In this document: positions 25,548 through 34,555 of the stretch, one piece after another | Position numbering within the stretch: the first letter of the stretch is position 1 | Layout: the number at the start of each line of letters is the position of its first letter | DNA from: Rhizobium viscosum | GTDB taxonomy: Bacteria; Pseudomonadota; Alphaproteobacteria; Rhizobiales; Rhizobiaceae | DNA: 64,000 nt | Reading direction: 5' to 3' | NCBI RefSeq assembly: GCF_014873945.1 | Contig: NZ_JADBEC010000002.1 | Location: 620,001-684,000, forward strand | Position numbers and translations under genes: made by a program | Notes under the pieces: model-generated | The model's input: only the letters and a program-made list of their open reading frames with translations | Told to the model about the DNA's origin: nothing | The model's database searches: none

Positions 25548-26628
25548 TGTCGCGCTCAACAAACACGAAACATCCGTGCGCGGTCTGCTGACGGCGCGGC
25601 GCGGGCGCAGGAGAATGGACTTCAGCGACGTGCTGACCTACGGCTTCCTTGTGCTCGGATTGCTGATCATGTTCACGCCGGTCGCCTGGCTGGTACTCTC
25701 CTCCTTCAAGACGCAGGCGAACCTGCAGGAATTCCCGCCGAGCATCCTGCCTTATTCCAGCGAGACAGCCATTGTCGAAGGTTTCGATCAGCCGCTGCCT
25801 CTCTACGATGTAACGTTGAAGGACGGCTCCAGGCATCGCCTGGCGCAAATCCGCCGCGTCGGTCGCAACGCGCAGATGATCGATCCAATCAATCCGCAGG
25901 CCGGCCGCGTGACCGTTTCCGTGAGCGACGCGGTGGCAGTGCGCAAGGTCAGGCTTGCAACCGAGAACTATACGGGACTTGTCGCCAATTCCGGCGGCGC
26001 GATCAGCGGCTACGTCTACAACAGCCTCTTCATTACCGTCGTGGCGACAGTCATCACCCTCGTCATGAATTCCATGGCCGCCTTCGCGCTCTCGAAGTAC
26101 CGTTTCAAGGGCAGCAACATCGCGCTCGTCTCCATCCTGTCGACGATCATGATCCCGGCAACTGTCGTGCTGGTGCCGACCTATCTGATCGTCGCCGAGC
26201 TTGGCCTCGTCGGCAATCTCTGGGGCGTGATCCTGCCGACGGTCGCCACACCGACCGGCGTCTTCCTGCTGCGGCAATATATGCTGACCATTCCCGACGA
26301 GCTGATCGAAGCGGCACGCATGGACCATGCCAGCGAATGGCGCATCTTTTGGCGCATCATCCTGCCGCTTTCCTCGCCGGCGCTGGCGGTCGTGGCGATC
26401 TTTTCGATTCTGTCGCGCTGGAACGACTTCCTGCTGCCGCTGATCGTGCTCAACCGGCGCGAAGTCTACACGCTGCAGCTCGCGCTCAGCTCTTTCCAGA
26501 GCGAATACGAGGTCCGCTACGACCTGCTGCTGGCGATGACGACGCTGACGGCGCTGCCTCTGGCCTGCGCCTTCATCTTCCTGCAGCGCTACATCACCAC
26601 AGGCATTGCATCCACAGGCATCAAGTGA
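25540..26628 (+). CDS. ABC sugar transporter permease (MalG/UgpE type)
   Basis: A 362-aa permease, longer than the usual 280 aa because of an insert of about 90 residues after the first TM helix (from QANLQEFPPSILP to LATENYTGLVANSGG), which probably forms a periplasmic domain as in some carbohydrate transporters. The EAA loop is IEAARMDHASEWRIFWRIILPLSSP. The start ATG 25540 overlaps the upstream permease end by 8 bases. Pairs with the MalF-type protein. Confidence 0.92.
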   Translation: MADVALNKHETSVRGLLTARRGRRRMDFSDVLTYGFLVLGLLIMFTPVAWLVLSSFKTQANLQEFPPSILPYSSETAIVEGFDQPLPLYDVTLKDGSRHRLAQIRRVGRNAQMIDPINPQAGRVTVSVSDAVAVRKVRLATENYTGLVANSGGAISGYVYNSLFITVVATVITLVMNSMAAFALSKYRFKGSNIALVSILSTIMIPATVVLVPTYLIVAELGLVGNLWGVILPTVATPTGVFLLRQYMLTIPDELIEAARMDHASEWRIFWRIILPLSSPALAVVAIFSILSRWNDFLLPLIVLNRREVYTLQLALSSFQSEYEVRYDLLLAMTTLTALPLACAFIFLQRYITTGIASTGIK

Positions 26629-26637
26629 GCTTCATCC

Positions 26638-27717
26638 ATGGCCAATCTCGTGCTTGAAAACATCAATAAATCCTTCGGCGCCCTGGAGGTGATCCCCAAG
26701 ATCAACCTCGACATCGAGGATGGCGAATTCGTCGTCTTCGTCGGACCGTCTGGCCGTGGAAAGTCGACCTTGCTCCGCATGATCGCCGGTCTGGAAGAGG
26801 CAAGCGCCGGCGACATCCTTATCGATGGCGAGAGCGTCATCGATACGCCCGCCGCGGACCGCGGGGTTGCCATGGTGTTCCAGTCCTATGCGCTCTATCC
26901 GCATATGACGGTACGCCAGAACCTTAGCTTCGGGCTGGAAAATATCGGCATGCCGAAGGATGAGATCGCCCGGCGGGTCGATGCGGCAGGCAAGATGCTG
27001 CAGATCGACACGCTGCTCGAACGCCGGCCGCGCCAACTCTCAGGCGGTCAGCGCCAGCGTGTCGCCATCGGCCGCGCCATTACCCGCGACCCGAAGATCT
27101 TCCTCTTCGACGAGCCGCTTTCCAATCTCGATGCCGAACTGCGCGTGCTGATGCGAGTCGAGATCACCAAGCTTCACGAGCGGCTCGGCAACACGATGAT
27201 CTACGTTACCCATGACCAGGTCGAGGCCATGACGATGGCTGACAAGATCGTCGTTCTGCGCCGTGGTGTGATTGAGCAGGTCGGTGCGCCGCTCGATCTC
27301 TATAACCGGCCCCGCAATACTTTCGTGGCGGGCTTCATCGGCTCGCCCCGCATGAACCTCATCGAGGGCACGGCCCCAGCTTCGGATGGGAATGCCTTGA
27401 CCTTTACCGGAGAGGGCCTGCCATCCCTTACCCTGCCCACAGGCGTCAAGCTGCCCGCCGGCGCGAAGGTGACGCTCGGCATACGTCCGGAGGATTTTTC
27501 GGTCGACGAACAGGGCAAGGGTTGGCCGGTAACGATCAGCGTTGCCGAACAACATGGTGCCAATAGCTACCTGCATTGCACGCTGCCAAATGGCGAGCCG
27601 CTCCTGCTACATCAGCAGGGCCAGAGCCGGGTCCAGCGCGGCGACACGCTGACGATCGTTCCCCGCCCCGATCATTGGCATCTCTTCGATGCGGATGGCC
27701 TGCGTATCGACACCTGA
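26638..27717 (+). CDS. ABC transporter ATP-binding protein (MalK/UgpC type)
   Basis: A 359-aa ATPase. Walker A is GPSGRGKST (Arg where Cys or Ser is commoner), Q-loop VFQSYALYPHMTV, signature LSGGQRQRVAIGRA, Walker B IFLFDEPLSNLD, H-loop YVTHDQ, then the C-terminal OB/TOBE domain with GIRPEDF. It starts 9 bases after the permease and precedes uxuA by 41 bases. It may also be shared with other CUT1 permeases. Confidence 0.93.
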   Translation: MANLVLENINKSFGALEVIPKINLDIEDGEFVVFVGPSGRGKSTLLRMIAGLEEASAGDILIDGESVIDTPAADRGVAMVFQSYALYPHMTVRQNLSFGLENIGMPKDEIARRVDAAGKMLQIDTLLERRPRQLSGGQRQRVAIGRAITRDPKIFLFDEPLSNLDAELRVLMRVEITKLHERLGNTMIYVTHDQVEAMTMADKIVVLRRGVIEQVGAPLDLYNRPRNTFVAGFIGSPRMNLIEGTAPASDGNALTFTGEGLPSLTLPTGVKLPAGAKVTLGIRPEDFSVDEQGKGWPVTISVAEQHGANSYLHCTLPNGEPLLLHQQGQSRVQRGDTLTIVPRPDHWHLFDADGLRIDT

Positions 27718-27758
27718 CGGAAACGACGGCAGAGCCGGCAACAGCCACGAGGAACCCC

Positions 27759-28988
27759 ATGAAGCATAGCTGGCGCTGGTTTGGCCCCAACGACTTGACC
27801 CGCATCGACGACATCGTCCAGACCGGGGCGACCGGCATCGTCTCGGCCTTGCATCATGTGCCGGACGGCGATCTCTGGACGCCGCAGGAAATTGCAAGGC
27901 GCCAGCAACAGATCGCCAACCGCAGTGATGGAACACCCTCGGGCCTGACATGGGACGTCGTCGAAAGCCTTCCTGTGTCGGAGGCGATCAAGAAACAGAA
28001 GGGCGAATGGCGCACCCATATCGCCAACTACAAGCAAAGCCTGGAAAACCTGGCCGCGGCCGGAATCTCGACCATCTGCTATAATTTCATGCCGGTAATC
28101 GACTGGACACGGACCGATCTGCGCTGGAAGGTTGGCCATGGCGGCACAACGATGCGTTATGACGCCGCCGATTTCGCGATCTTCGATATCTTCCTGCTGC
28201 AACGTCCTGGCGCGGATCGTGAATTCGCCGAGGAAATTGTCGAAGCGGCCGGAGAACGCTTCGCAACCATGGACAATGCGCGCAAGACATCGATCGCCGC
28301 CGCCGTCATGGCCGGCCTGCCCGGAGCCGCTGACAGTCTGTCACTCGATAAGGTGCGCCAGCATCTTGCCGAATATGGTGCGATCTCACCGGATCGACTG
28401 CGCGCCAATCTCATCGATTTCCTCTCAGAGGTCACGCCGGTCGCAAGCCGGCTCGGCCTGCGCCTCTGCTGCCATCCGGACGATCCGCCGTTTCCGCTGA
28501 TGGGCCTGCCGCGGATCATGTCGACGGAGGACGACTATCGCCGCATCATCGAAGCCGTCGATGACCCGGCAAACGGCATCACGCTATGCTCAGGCGCTCT
28601 CGGCGCCCGCTCCGACAATGATCTGCCGGGCATGATGCAACGCCTCGGCCACCGCGTGCACTTCCTGCATCTGCGGAACGTCCTGCGCGAGAGCGACATT
28701 GCCGGCGGCTCCTTCCACGAGAGCGAGCACCTCGGCGGCAGCGTCGACATGGTCGCTCTGATCGGCGCGATCGTGAATGAGGAGGCCAGCCGGCGCGATC
28801 GGGGCCGAGCCGACCACCAGATCCCGATGCGGCCGGATCACGGTCAGGAGATTTTAGATGACATCGGTCGCGGCGGACAGCCTGGCTATCCCCTGATCGG
28901 GAGGATGAAAGGGCTTGCCGAATTGCGAGGTGTCGAAAGAGCGCTGACAGCCGCCTACCGCTCTTATGGCGCCTTGCCTTCGCTCTGA
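27759..28988 (+). CDS. uxuA: Mannonate dehydratase
   Basis: Dehydrates D-mannonate to 2-keto-3-deoxy-D-gluconate in hexuronate catabolism. The 409-aa protein starts MKHSWRWFGPNDLTRIDDIV and GATGIVSALHHVPDG, near-identical in pattern to E. coli UxuA, with metal-ligand segments CCHPDDPP, FLHLRNV and PMRPDHG. ATG 27759 has GAGGAA 5 bases upstream; the frame is open farther upstream but without homology. No fructuronate reductase (uxuB) is adjacent, so the two MocA-type dehydrogenases across the promoter may supply the mannonate-like substrate. Last gene of the operon. Confidence 0.93.
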   Translation: MKHSWRWFGPNDLTRIDDIVQTGATGIVSALHHVPDGDLWTPQEIARRQQQIANRSDGTPSGLTWDVVESLPVSEAIKKQKGEWRTHIANYKQSLENLAAAGISTICYNFMPVIDWTRTDLRWKVGHGGTTMRYDAADFAIFDIFLLQRPGADREFAEEIVEAAGERFATMDNARKTSIAAAVMAGLPGAADSLSLDKVRQHLAEYGAISPDRLRANLIDFLSEVTPVASRLGLRLCCHPDDPPFPLMGLPRIMSTEDDYRRIIEAVDDPANGITLCSGALGARSDNDLPGMMQRLGHRVHFLHLRNVLRESDIAGGSFHESEHLGGSVDMVALIGAIVNEEASRRDRGRADHQIPMRPDHGQEILDDIGRGGQPGYPLIGRMKGLAELRGVERALTAAYRSYGALPSL

Positions 28989-29042
28989 TCTCTTCTCATG
29001 GAGCAACTATCACCATAAAGCCAGGGAGTTGATCGGACATGA

Positions 29043-31157
29043 CTATTTGTCCGTTTCCCCCGATTGCTTCGTAGCTGCCCGCAGCACGCCCTTCTGCAAA
29101 TCCGCCTCGTCGGCAAGAATGGCCGCTGCCTCGTTCAGCAACACGTCTTTTGCTTTCTTGCGTGCATTTTCAATGGCGATATCAGCACTCAGGCTGCGCT
29201 CGTTTGACTCCAGGCCATCATCTCCAGCAGGACCTTCGCCATCGCCTAACTCGGCTCGAGACTTCCGTCGATTTTCTCGAGCAGTCGCTTCTTTGCGGCG
29301 TTCGGCTTCATTGAGAGAGATAATCCCCTTCTCACGCTGCGCCTTCAGGTCGGAAATGTCTTTCAGGAGACCTTGGAAGTCCGGATCGCTTCCAACCCGC
29401 GCATCGTGGCGGCTTTGCAATGCCGGAAGCAACCCCGTGACCGTGTCGGCGGGCGTGTAGTTCGCGGGCTTGATCTGCGCCCACGGCAGGGCATTGTCAT
29501 AACTGGTCTCGCCAAAGCTCGTCGGATCGGAAAGTCCAGGCAAGCTGATATCGGGCGTTACACCGCGCAGCTGCGTGGTACCGCCGTTGACCCGGAAAAA
29601 CTGGGCAATCGTCACTTTCAGCTCCCCGAACTCGGGTTTGCTGTTGCGAACCATCTGATCAAGATCGACGACGGTCTGAACCGTGCCCTTCCCGAAACTG
29701 GGTTCCCCGATGATCACGCCTCGACCGTAGTCTTGGATTGCCGCAGCAAAAATCTCTGAAGCCGATGCAGATCCGCGATTGATCAGGACACCCATCGGGC
29801 CTGTCCAGACAGGCGCTGCAAAATCAGCGCTTCTGACCGCGACCTTGCCATCGCTACCGCGCTGCTGAACGACCGGGCCATTGCCGATGAACAGACCGGT
29901 CAAATCAATCGCCTCGTCCAATGAACCGCCGCCATTGTTGCGCACGTCAATGAGAACGCTGTCGACCTTTTCTTGCTTCAGTTCGTCGAGAAGCTTGGCG
30001 ACATCGCGGCTTGCACTTTTGTAGTCCTTGTCTCCCTTGTGCCGGGCCTCAAAATCCTCGTAGAATGTCGGCAGAGTAATCACCCCGATTTTGCGTGTGA
30101 CGTCGCCCACGTTCACGGACAATACGGCCTTCCTGGCAGCCTGCTTTTCGAGACTGATTTTATCGCGCACAAGGCTGACAACGCGATGTGCGCCATCTGC
30201 TCCGGCATCCGCCGGCAGGATGTCCAGGCGCACGACGGACCCTTTTTTCCCGCGTATCAATTGCACGACTTCATCTAGGCGCGTGCCTACCACTTCTTTT
30301 ATTGCACCATCCTTGCCTTGACCAACGCCGGTAATGCGGTCTCCGACCGAGAGCTTGCCGGACAGCTGGGCCGGACCGCCAGGCACGAGTTCACGGATCG
30401 TCGTATAGTCGTCGCGCTCCTGCAGTACCGCACCGATACCGACCAGCGAAAGCTTCATCGCGATGTCGAAGTCGGCCGAAGCGGTCGCGCCGAAATAGTC
30501 TGTGTGCGGGTCGATCGACGTTGCATAGGCTTCCATGAACGACTGGAAAACGTCCTCGCTCTTATACTGGTAGGCGCGCTCGAGAGCGTTTGCGTAACGT
30601 TTGTCGAGCGTATCGCGAATAGCAGCGTCGGTTTTGCCGGCGAGTTTCAACGGCAGCCAGTCGCTTTTGACGCGCTTGCGCCAAAGCTCATTGCTCTCGG
30701 CTTCCGACTGCGGCCAGGGCTCTTTGTCGCGCAGCACGGAATAATTTTCCTGCACGCCGAAATCGAAGTCCTGCTTAAGCAAATTGCGCGCGTAGTTCAT
30801 GCGGTCGACAATACGCTGTTCATATGCGTTGAAGATCGCAAACGGGATTTTCAAATCCCGCCGTTCGACGGCATCGTCGATCTCGCTGCGGTCAGACATG
30901 AACCTGTCGATGTCCGCCTGCAAGAAGAGCACGTGGTCCGGATCCAGTGATTTGATAAACCGATCCATGATCTTGGCCGACAAAGCGTCGTCGAGTGGAA
31001 CGGGCCTGTAGCTGTATCGCGTGAGAAGTTGTGCACTCAACTGCGCGGCTTGCGCCTGTTGCTTCAGCGGCGCCAAAACAGGCGGCGATGCGACTTCAGC
31101 ATAGGCGGACTGCGCGAGTGCAAGAAATGCACCAAGAAAAACGTATGGTATGCGCAT
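29043..31157 (-). CDS. prc: Carboxy-terminal processing protease, Prc/Tsp type (S41)
   Basis: A periplasmic tail-specific protease of 704 aa. Signal peptide MRIPYVFLGAFLALAQSAYA, an N-terminal helical domain (about 30-230), PDZ domain (near 235-335), the S41 catalytic core with Ser465 in NRGSASASEIFAAAIQDYGRG and Lys490 in FGKGTVQ (the same 25-residue spacing as E. coli Prc Ser452/Lys477), and the DUF3340-type C-terminal domain. This long form resembles gammaproteobacterial Prc, not the shorter CtpA usual in Rhizobiales. Convergent with uxuA (54-base gap). Likely roles are degradation of tagged or misfolded envelope proteins. Confidence 0.9.
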   Translation of the reverse strand: MRIPYVFLGAFLALAQSAYAEVASPPVLAPLKQQAQAAQLSAQLLTRYSYRPVPLDDALSAKIMDRFIKSLDPDHVLFLQADIDRFMSDRSEIDDAVERRDLKIPFAIFNAYEQRIVDRMNYARNLLKQDFDFGVQENYSVLRDKEPWPQSEAESNELWRKRVKSDWLPLKLAGKTDAAIRDTLDKRYANALERAYQYKSEDVFQSFMEAYATSIDPHTDYFGATASADFDIAMKLSLVGIGAVLQERDDYTTIRELVPGGPAQLSGKLSVGDRITGVGQGKDGAIKEVVGTRLDEVVQLIRGKKGSVVRLDILPADAGADGAHRVVSLVRDKISLEKQAARKAVLSVNVGDVTRKIGVITLPTFYEDFEARHKGDKDYKSASRDVAKLLDELKQEKVDSVLIDVRNNGGGSLDEAIDLTGLFIGNGPVVQQRGSDGKVAVRSADFAAPVWTGPMGVLINRGSASASEIFAAAIQDYGRGVIIGEPSFGKGTVQTVVDLDQMVRNSKPEFGELKVTIAQFFRVNGGTTQLRGVTPDISLPGLSDPTSFGETSYDNALPWAQIKPANYTPADTVTGLLPALQSRHDARVGSDPDFQGLLKDISDLKAQREKGIISLNEAERRKEATARENRRKSRAELGDGEGPAGDDGLESNERSLSADIAIENARKKAKDVLLNEAAAILADEADLQKGVLRAATKQSGETDK

Positions 31158-31585
31158 TCAGCTTCGATCCAATTCTCAAGGCCTGTTGTCGATGTGCGAT
31201 CTAGGCGGGTAATTATGGTTTTTTGGCAACCAAATGGTAAACGGCATCCTTTGCAAGGCCGCGAAAAACCATCCAGCAGGGTCCGTCGGGAGACAATGAC
31301 GCCTATTCGGGGCTTCAACATAGCACCGCGCGAAACGCACGGGAAAGCGAGAATTCGCCTCACACGAGGTCGTGACGAGTGCCGCCGCGCGATCTTCAGC
31401 CTGGCGGTCCGCAGGGAAGCGTCAGTCCATTTCGTATTTGATATACTGAGCATTGGTGCTTTAGCGCGGCTTGTTGCAACGTTGCGGGGCTTTTATATGG
31501 ATCAAAAGCGAAATCCGGTGACCGAAGGACCTCGTCAGCGGCCTTTCCGGTGAAAGGGTGGGCGGCAGGCAAGCCTGGGAGCGAA
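31158..31585. other. Intergenic region between prc and the SMP-30 gene
   Basis: About 430 bases between divergent genes. On the minus strand CATAAT (31212-31217) with TTTACC 18 bases upstream (31236-31241) may be the prc promoter. On the plus side there is a palindrome near 31476. Frames inside overlap on opposite strands and resemble nothing known; no RNA gene is apparent. Confidence 0.4.
31471..31499 (+). promoter_or_regulatory. Candidate promoter with LacI-like operator before the SMP-30 gene
   Basis: TTGTTG (31471-31476) and TATATG (31494-31499) are 17 bases apart. The spacer begins with the perfect CG-centred palindrome GCAACGTTGC (31476-31485), the layout of a LacI-family repressor site. 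The sequence differs from the long palindrome at 40139, so it is not clearly the same regulator. Confidence 0.35.
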
Positions 31586-32419
31586 ATGACGATCACGTTC
31601 GAAGTCTTCTCCGACCACTGGGCGCATCTTGGCGAGAGCCCGGTCTGGTCGGAGACTGAAAATTGCATCTGGTGGGTTGATACCGATGGCCGCAAGCTGC
31701 TGCGCACCGACCCGGCAACCGGCAAGACCTCGGCATGGGACGCACCCGAAGCAGTCGGCTGCATCGCGTTGCGGACGGATGGAACGTTGCTTGCAGGCCT
31801 TGCGACCGGCATTTTCCTCTTTGATCCGCGGACAGGCCTGTTCAAGCGCGTCTGCGCGCCGGAAAGCCGCCCGGATGTCCGCTTCAACGATGGTACGCTC
31901 GATCCCGCCGGCCGGCTCTGGGCCGGCACGATGCAGCGGCAGATGGCAGCGCCAGCCGGAGCGATCTTCTGTATCGAGCCCGATTTTAGCCACCGCCGGG
32001 TCTTCGAAGATTTCTGGACGCCGAATGGTCTGGCCTTCGATCCGATACGGCAGAGAATGTATTTTTCCGATTCCCATCCATCGGTACAAACCATCTGGGC
32101 CTGCGACTACGATCTCGCCACCGGCACGCCGTCCAACCGGCGGCTCTTTGCGACAACACATGCCTTTGCAGGACGGCCCGATGGCGCCTTTGTCGACGAC
32201 GGCGGCGTCTACTGGATTGCCGGTGTCGGCGGCTCGCAGCTGCTGCGCTTTGCGCCAACGGGTGAGCCTCTTGAGCCGGTGGAGCTACCGGTAACCCATC
32301 CGACTAAGCTCGTGATGAACCGGACAATACCGCGCACCGTCTTCGTCACCACGCGACGCATGGCCGATCCGGATCAGAGCGACGCCTCCGGCCATCTCCT
32401 GCGCTGCGTGCTTTCTTGA
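31586..32419 (+). CDS. SMP-30/gluconolactonase family lactonase
   Basis: A 277-aa six-bladed beta-propeller that hydrolyses sugar lactones. Visible are LGESPVWSETENCIWWVDTDG, the calcium-site residues in RFNDGTLDPAGRLWAGTM, and PNGLAFDPIRQRMYFSDS with the catalytic Asp near GAFVDDGG. GGGAG lies 6 bases before ATG 31586. Divergent from prc and convergent with the ABC importer of the acid-sugar cluster; its probable job is opening the lactone formed by the cluster's dehydrogenases. Confidence 0.88.
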   Translation: MTITFEVFSDHWAHLGESPVWSETENCIWWVDTDGRKLLRTDPATGKTSAWDAPEAVGCIALRTDGTLLAGLATGIFLFDPRTGLFKRVCAPESRPDVRFNDGTLDPAGRLWAGTMQRQMAAPAGAIFCIEPDFSHRRVFEDFWTPNGLAFDPIRQRMYFSDSHPSVQTIWACDYDLATGTPSNRRLFATTHAFAGRPDGAFVDDGGVYWIAGVGGSQLLRFAPTGEPLEPVELPVTHPTKLVMNRTIPRTVFVTTRRMADPDQSDASGHLLRCVLS

Positions 32420-32427
32420 GTCTGCTC

Positions 32428-32580
32428 TTAGCGCTGGACGAAATCGGGATATTGTTCGCGGATGAGATCGAGGATCGACAGCGTACCGGACAGGTGTTTG
32501 CGCATGGCCGCAACCGCCCTTTTCAAACGCGGCCTGCGCGCGACCAGCGAAGCGCCACGCGAGAGGTTCGCGGAATGGCG
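32428..32580 (-). pseudogene. Decayed C-terminus of a GntR (FCD) regulator
   Basis: On the minus strand the reading AVAAMRKHLSGTLSILDLIR then EQYPDFVQR and a TAA at 32428-32430 is the typical last helices of a FadR-type FCD domain. Upstream the match shifts to another frame (EPLAWRFAGRAQAAFEK), and there is no start, DNA-binding domain or ribosome site. It lies between the lactonase and the importer and looks like the remainder of a lost regulator. Confidence 0.55.
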
Positions 32581-32608
32581 AAAGAAGAAAAATCGCTAAG
32601 TTTGGTGA

Positions 32609-32628
32609 GAGGGGCAGTTCTGCCCCTC
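32609..32628 (-). terminator. GC-rich hairpin after the ABC permease gene
   Basis: A perfect 9-bp inverted repeat GAGGGGCAG / CTGCCCCTC with a two-base loop (or 8 bp with a GTTC tetraloop), 3 bases past the permease stop. No immediate T run follows on the minus strand, so it is a weak intrinsic terminator or an mRNA 3' end protector. Confidence 0.5.
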
Positions 32629-32631
32629 CTT

Positions 32632-33531
32632 TCACTCCTTGACCGCCCCGGTCATCGACGAGACGTAATAGTCTACGAAGAACGAGTAGAGGATGACGAC
32701 GGGCAGCGAGCCGAATAGAGCTCCCGCCATCAGCGCCCCCCATTCAAACACGTCGCCACGCACCAACTCCGTCAGCACGCCAACGGGGATCGTCTTGTTC
32801 TCCGACGACTGGATGAAGGTTAGAGCGTAGATGAACTCGTTCCACGACAGGGTGAAGGCGAAGATACCGGCCGAGATCAGGCCAGGCACTGCCAATGGCA
32901 GGATGATCTTCGTCAGGATCTGCCAGCGATTGGCGCCATCCACCAGTGCGCTTTCCTCCAGCTCGAACGGGATCGAGCGGAAGTAGCCCATCAGAAGCCA
33001 GGTGCAGAAGGGAATGAGGAAAGTCGGATAGGTGAAGATCAGTGCGAGCCGCGTGTCATAGATCCCGAGCTTGAAGACGATGAAAGCAAGCGGGATGAAC
33101 AGGATCGATGGCGGCACGAGATAGGCAAGGAAGATGACGAGGCCGATGGAACGGGAGGCGGTGAAGCGCACGCGCTCTATCGCATAGGCACCCAAAACCG
33201 ACGCCACAAGCGACAGGAAGGTCGAGCAGACTGCGACCAGGATCGTGTTCCACATCCAGCCCGGATAGGACGTTTCAAGGAACAGATATTTGATATGTGC
33301 AAGCGTCGGCCCGACCACCCAGAACGGGCTGTAATTAGTGTAGTCGGTCAGTTGCTCGTTGGGCTTCACCGCGGTGATCGCCATCCAATAGAAGGGAAAG
33401 AGCAGCACGAAGACAAAAACCGCCATTGGCAGGTAGAGCATCACAACCCGCCGCGGCAGACGGTTCAGATAGCTCATGCCTTCGGCATTGTCGGTCAGGA
33501 CGGCATTTGCGGTGTTGGAATTGGTCGACAT
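32632..33531 (-). CDS. ABC sugar transporter permease (MalG type)
   Basis: A 299-aa inner-membrane protein with six TM helices (first VVMLYLPMAVFVFVLLFPFYWMAI). The EAA loop is ELEESALVDGANRWQILTKIILPLAVPG. I choose ATG 33531 (MSTNSN) with GGAGAAAG directly upstream; an earlier in-frame codon lacks this. It starts 10 bases after the partner permease and is the last gene of the operon. Confidence 0.92.
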   Translation of the reverse strand: MSTNSNTANAVLTDNAEGMSYLNRLPRRVVMLYLPMAVFVFVLLFPFYWMAITAVKPNEQLTDYTNYSPFWVVGPTLAHIKYLFLETSYPGWMWNTILVAVCSTFLSLVASVLGAYAIERVRFTASRSIGLVIFLAYLVPPSILFIPLAFIVFKLGIYDTRLALIFTYPTFLIPFCTWLLMGYFRSIPFELEESALVDGANRWQILTKIILPLAVPGLISAGIFAFTLSWNEFIYALTFIQSSENKTIPVGVLTELVRGDVFEWGALMAGALFGSLPVVILYSFFVDYYVSSMTGAVKE

Positions 33532-33541
33532 ATCTTTCTCC

Positions 33542-34474
33542 CTAGTCCTGGCCACCCTGCTGCCATTTGCGGCGCTGCAGGCCGAAGAAACTGAACATGA
33601 TCGCGCCGAGCAGGAACGGGATCATGGCGACGGCGATCGCGGCACCCTCGCCGAGCTGGCCGCCGGGAATACCGCGCTGAAAGGACAATGTTGCCATCAG
33701 ATGCGTGGCGTTGACCGGCCCGCCCTTGGTCAGCACGTAGATGAGTTGGAAATCCGTGAAGGTGAAGAGCACTGAGAAGGTCATCACGACGGCGATGATC
33801 GGCGTCAGCATCGGAAGCGTCACATAGCGGAAACGCTGCCAACTGGTCGCCCCGTCTAGCGAGGCAGCCTCCTGTAGAGATGCCGGAATGGTCTGCAAGC
33901 CGGCAAGCAGCGAGATCGCCACGAAGGGAATACCACGCCAGACATTAGCGATAATGACGGAAATGCGCGCATTGGTGGGATCGCCAAGGAAGTTGATCGG
34001 CGCGTCAATCAGGCCAAGCTGCATTAGCGACCAGGAAATGATCGAGAACTGGGAATCATAGATCCACCAGAAGGCCAGGCCGGACAAAACGGTTGGTACG
34101 ACCCAGGGCAGAAGCACGATCGCCCGGAAGAAGCTCTTGAACGGCAGATGCTGGTTCAGAAGCAGCGCCAGCCAGAGGCCAAGCACGAACTTCAATATCG
34201 AAGCGACGAACGTGTAGAGGACGGTGTTGAAGACCGACAGCCAGAAAACGTCGTCGTCCATCAGGTACTGGTAGTTCTCCAGCCCGATGAAGATGCCGTC
34301 GCGGCCGATGCGCGTATCGGTGAAGCCGAGCCAGACGCCGAGCCCCAGCGGATAGGTCAGGAAGCAGACCAGGAAGACCGCCGCCGGCAGCATGAACAGG
34401 AAGCCGAGCACGTTGTTGTTCTGCAGGAGCGAGGATGTCGGTCCGCGCGTATCTCCGGAATTCACCGTCGACAT
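33542..34474 (-). CDS. ABC sugar transporter permease (MalF type)
   Basis: A 310-aa membrane protein; TM segments include VLGFLFMLPAAVFLVCFLTYPLGLG and FFRAIVLLPWVVPTVLSGLAFWW. The EAA loop is LQEAASLDGATSWQRFRYVTLPMLTP. It lies 81 bases after the binding-protein gene and forms the channel with the downstream permease. Confidence 0.92.
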   Translation of the reverse strand: MSTVNSGDTRGPTSSLLQNNNVLGFLFMLPAAVFLVCFLTYPLGLGVWLGFTDTRIGRDGIFIGLENYQYLMDDDVFWLSVFNTVLYTFVASILKFVLGLWLALLLNQHLPFKSFFRAIVLLPWVVPTVLSGLAFWWIYDSQFSIISWSLMQLGLIDAPINFLGDPTNARISVIIANVWRGIPFVAISLLAGLQTIPASLQEAASLDGATSWQRFRYVTLPMLTPIIAVVMTFSVLFTFTDFQLIYVLTKGGPVNATHLMATLSFQRGIPGGQLGEGAAIAVAMIPFLLGAIMFSFFGLQRRKWQQGGQD

Positions 34475-34555
34475 TGCTTATCTCCAGATTGCGATATGCC
34501 CTAGGGACTTGCGGCACGTCGTTTCCGGCATGCCGCAAGTCTTGGAAAAATGGGA

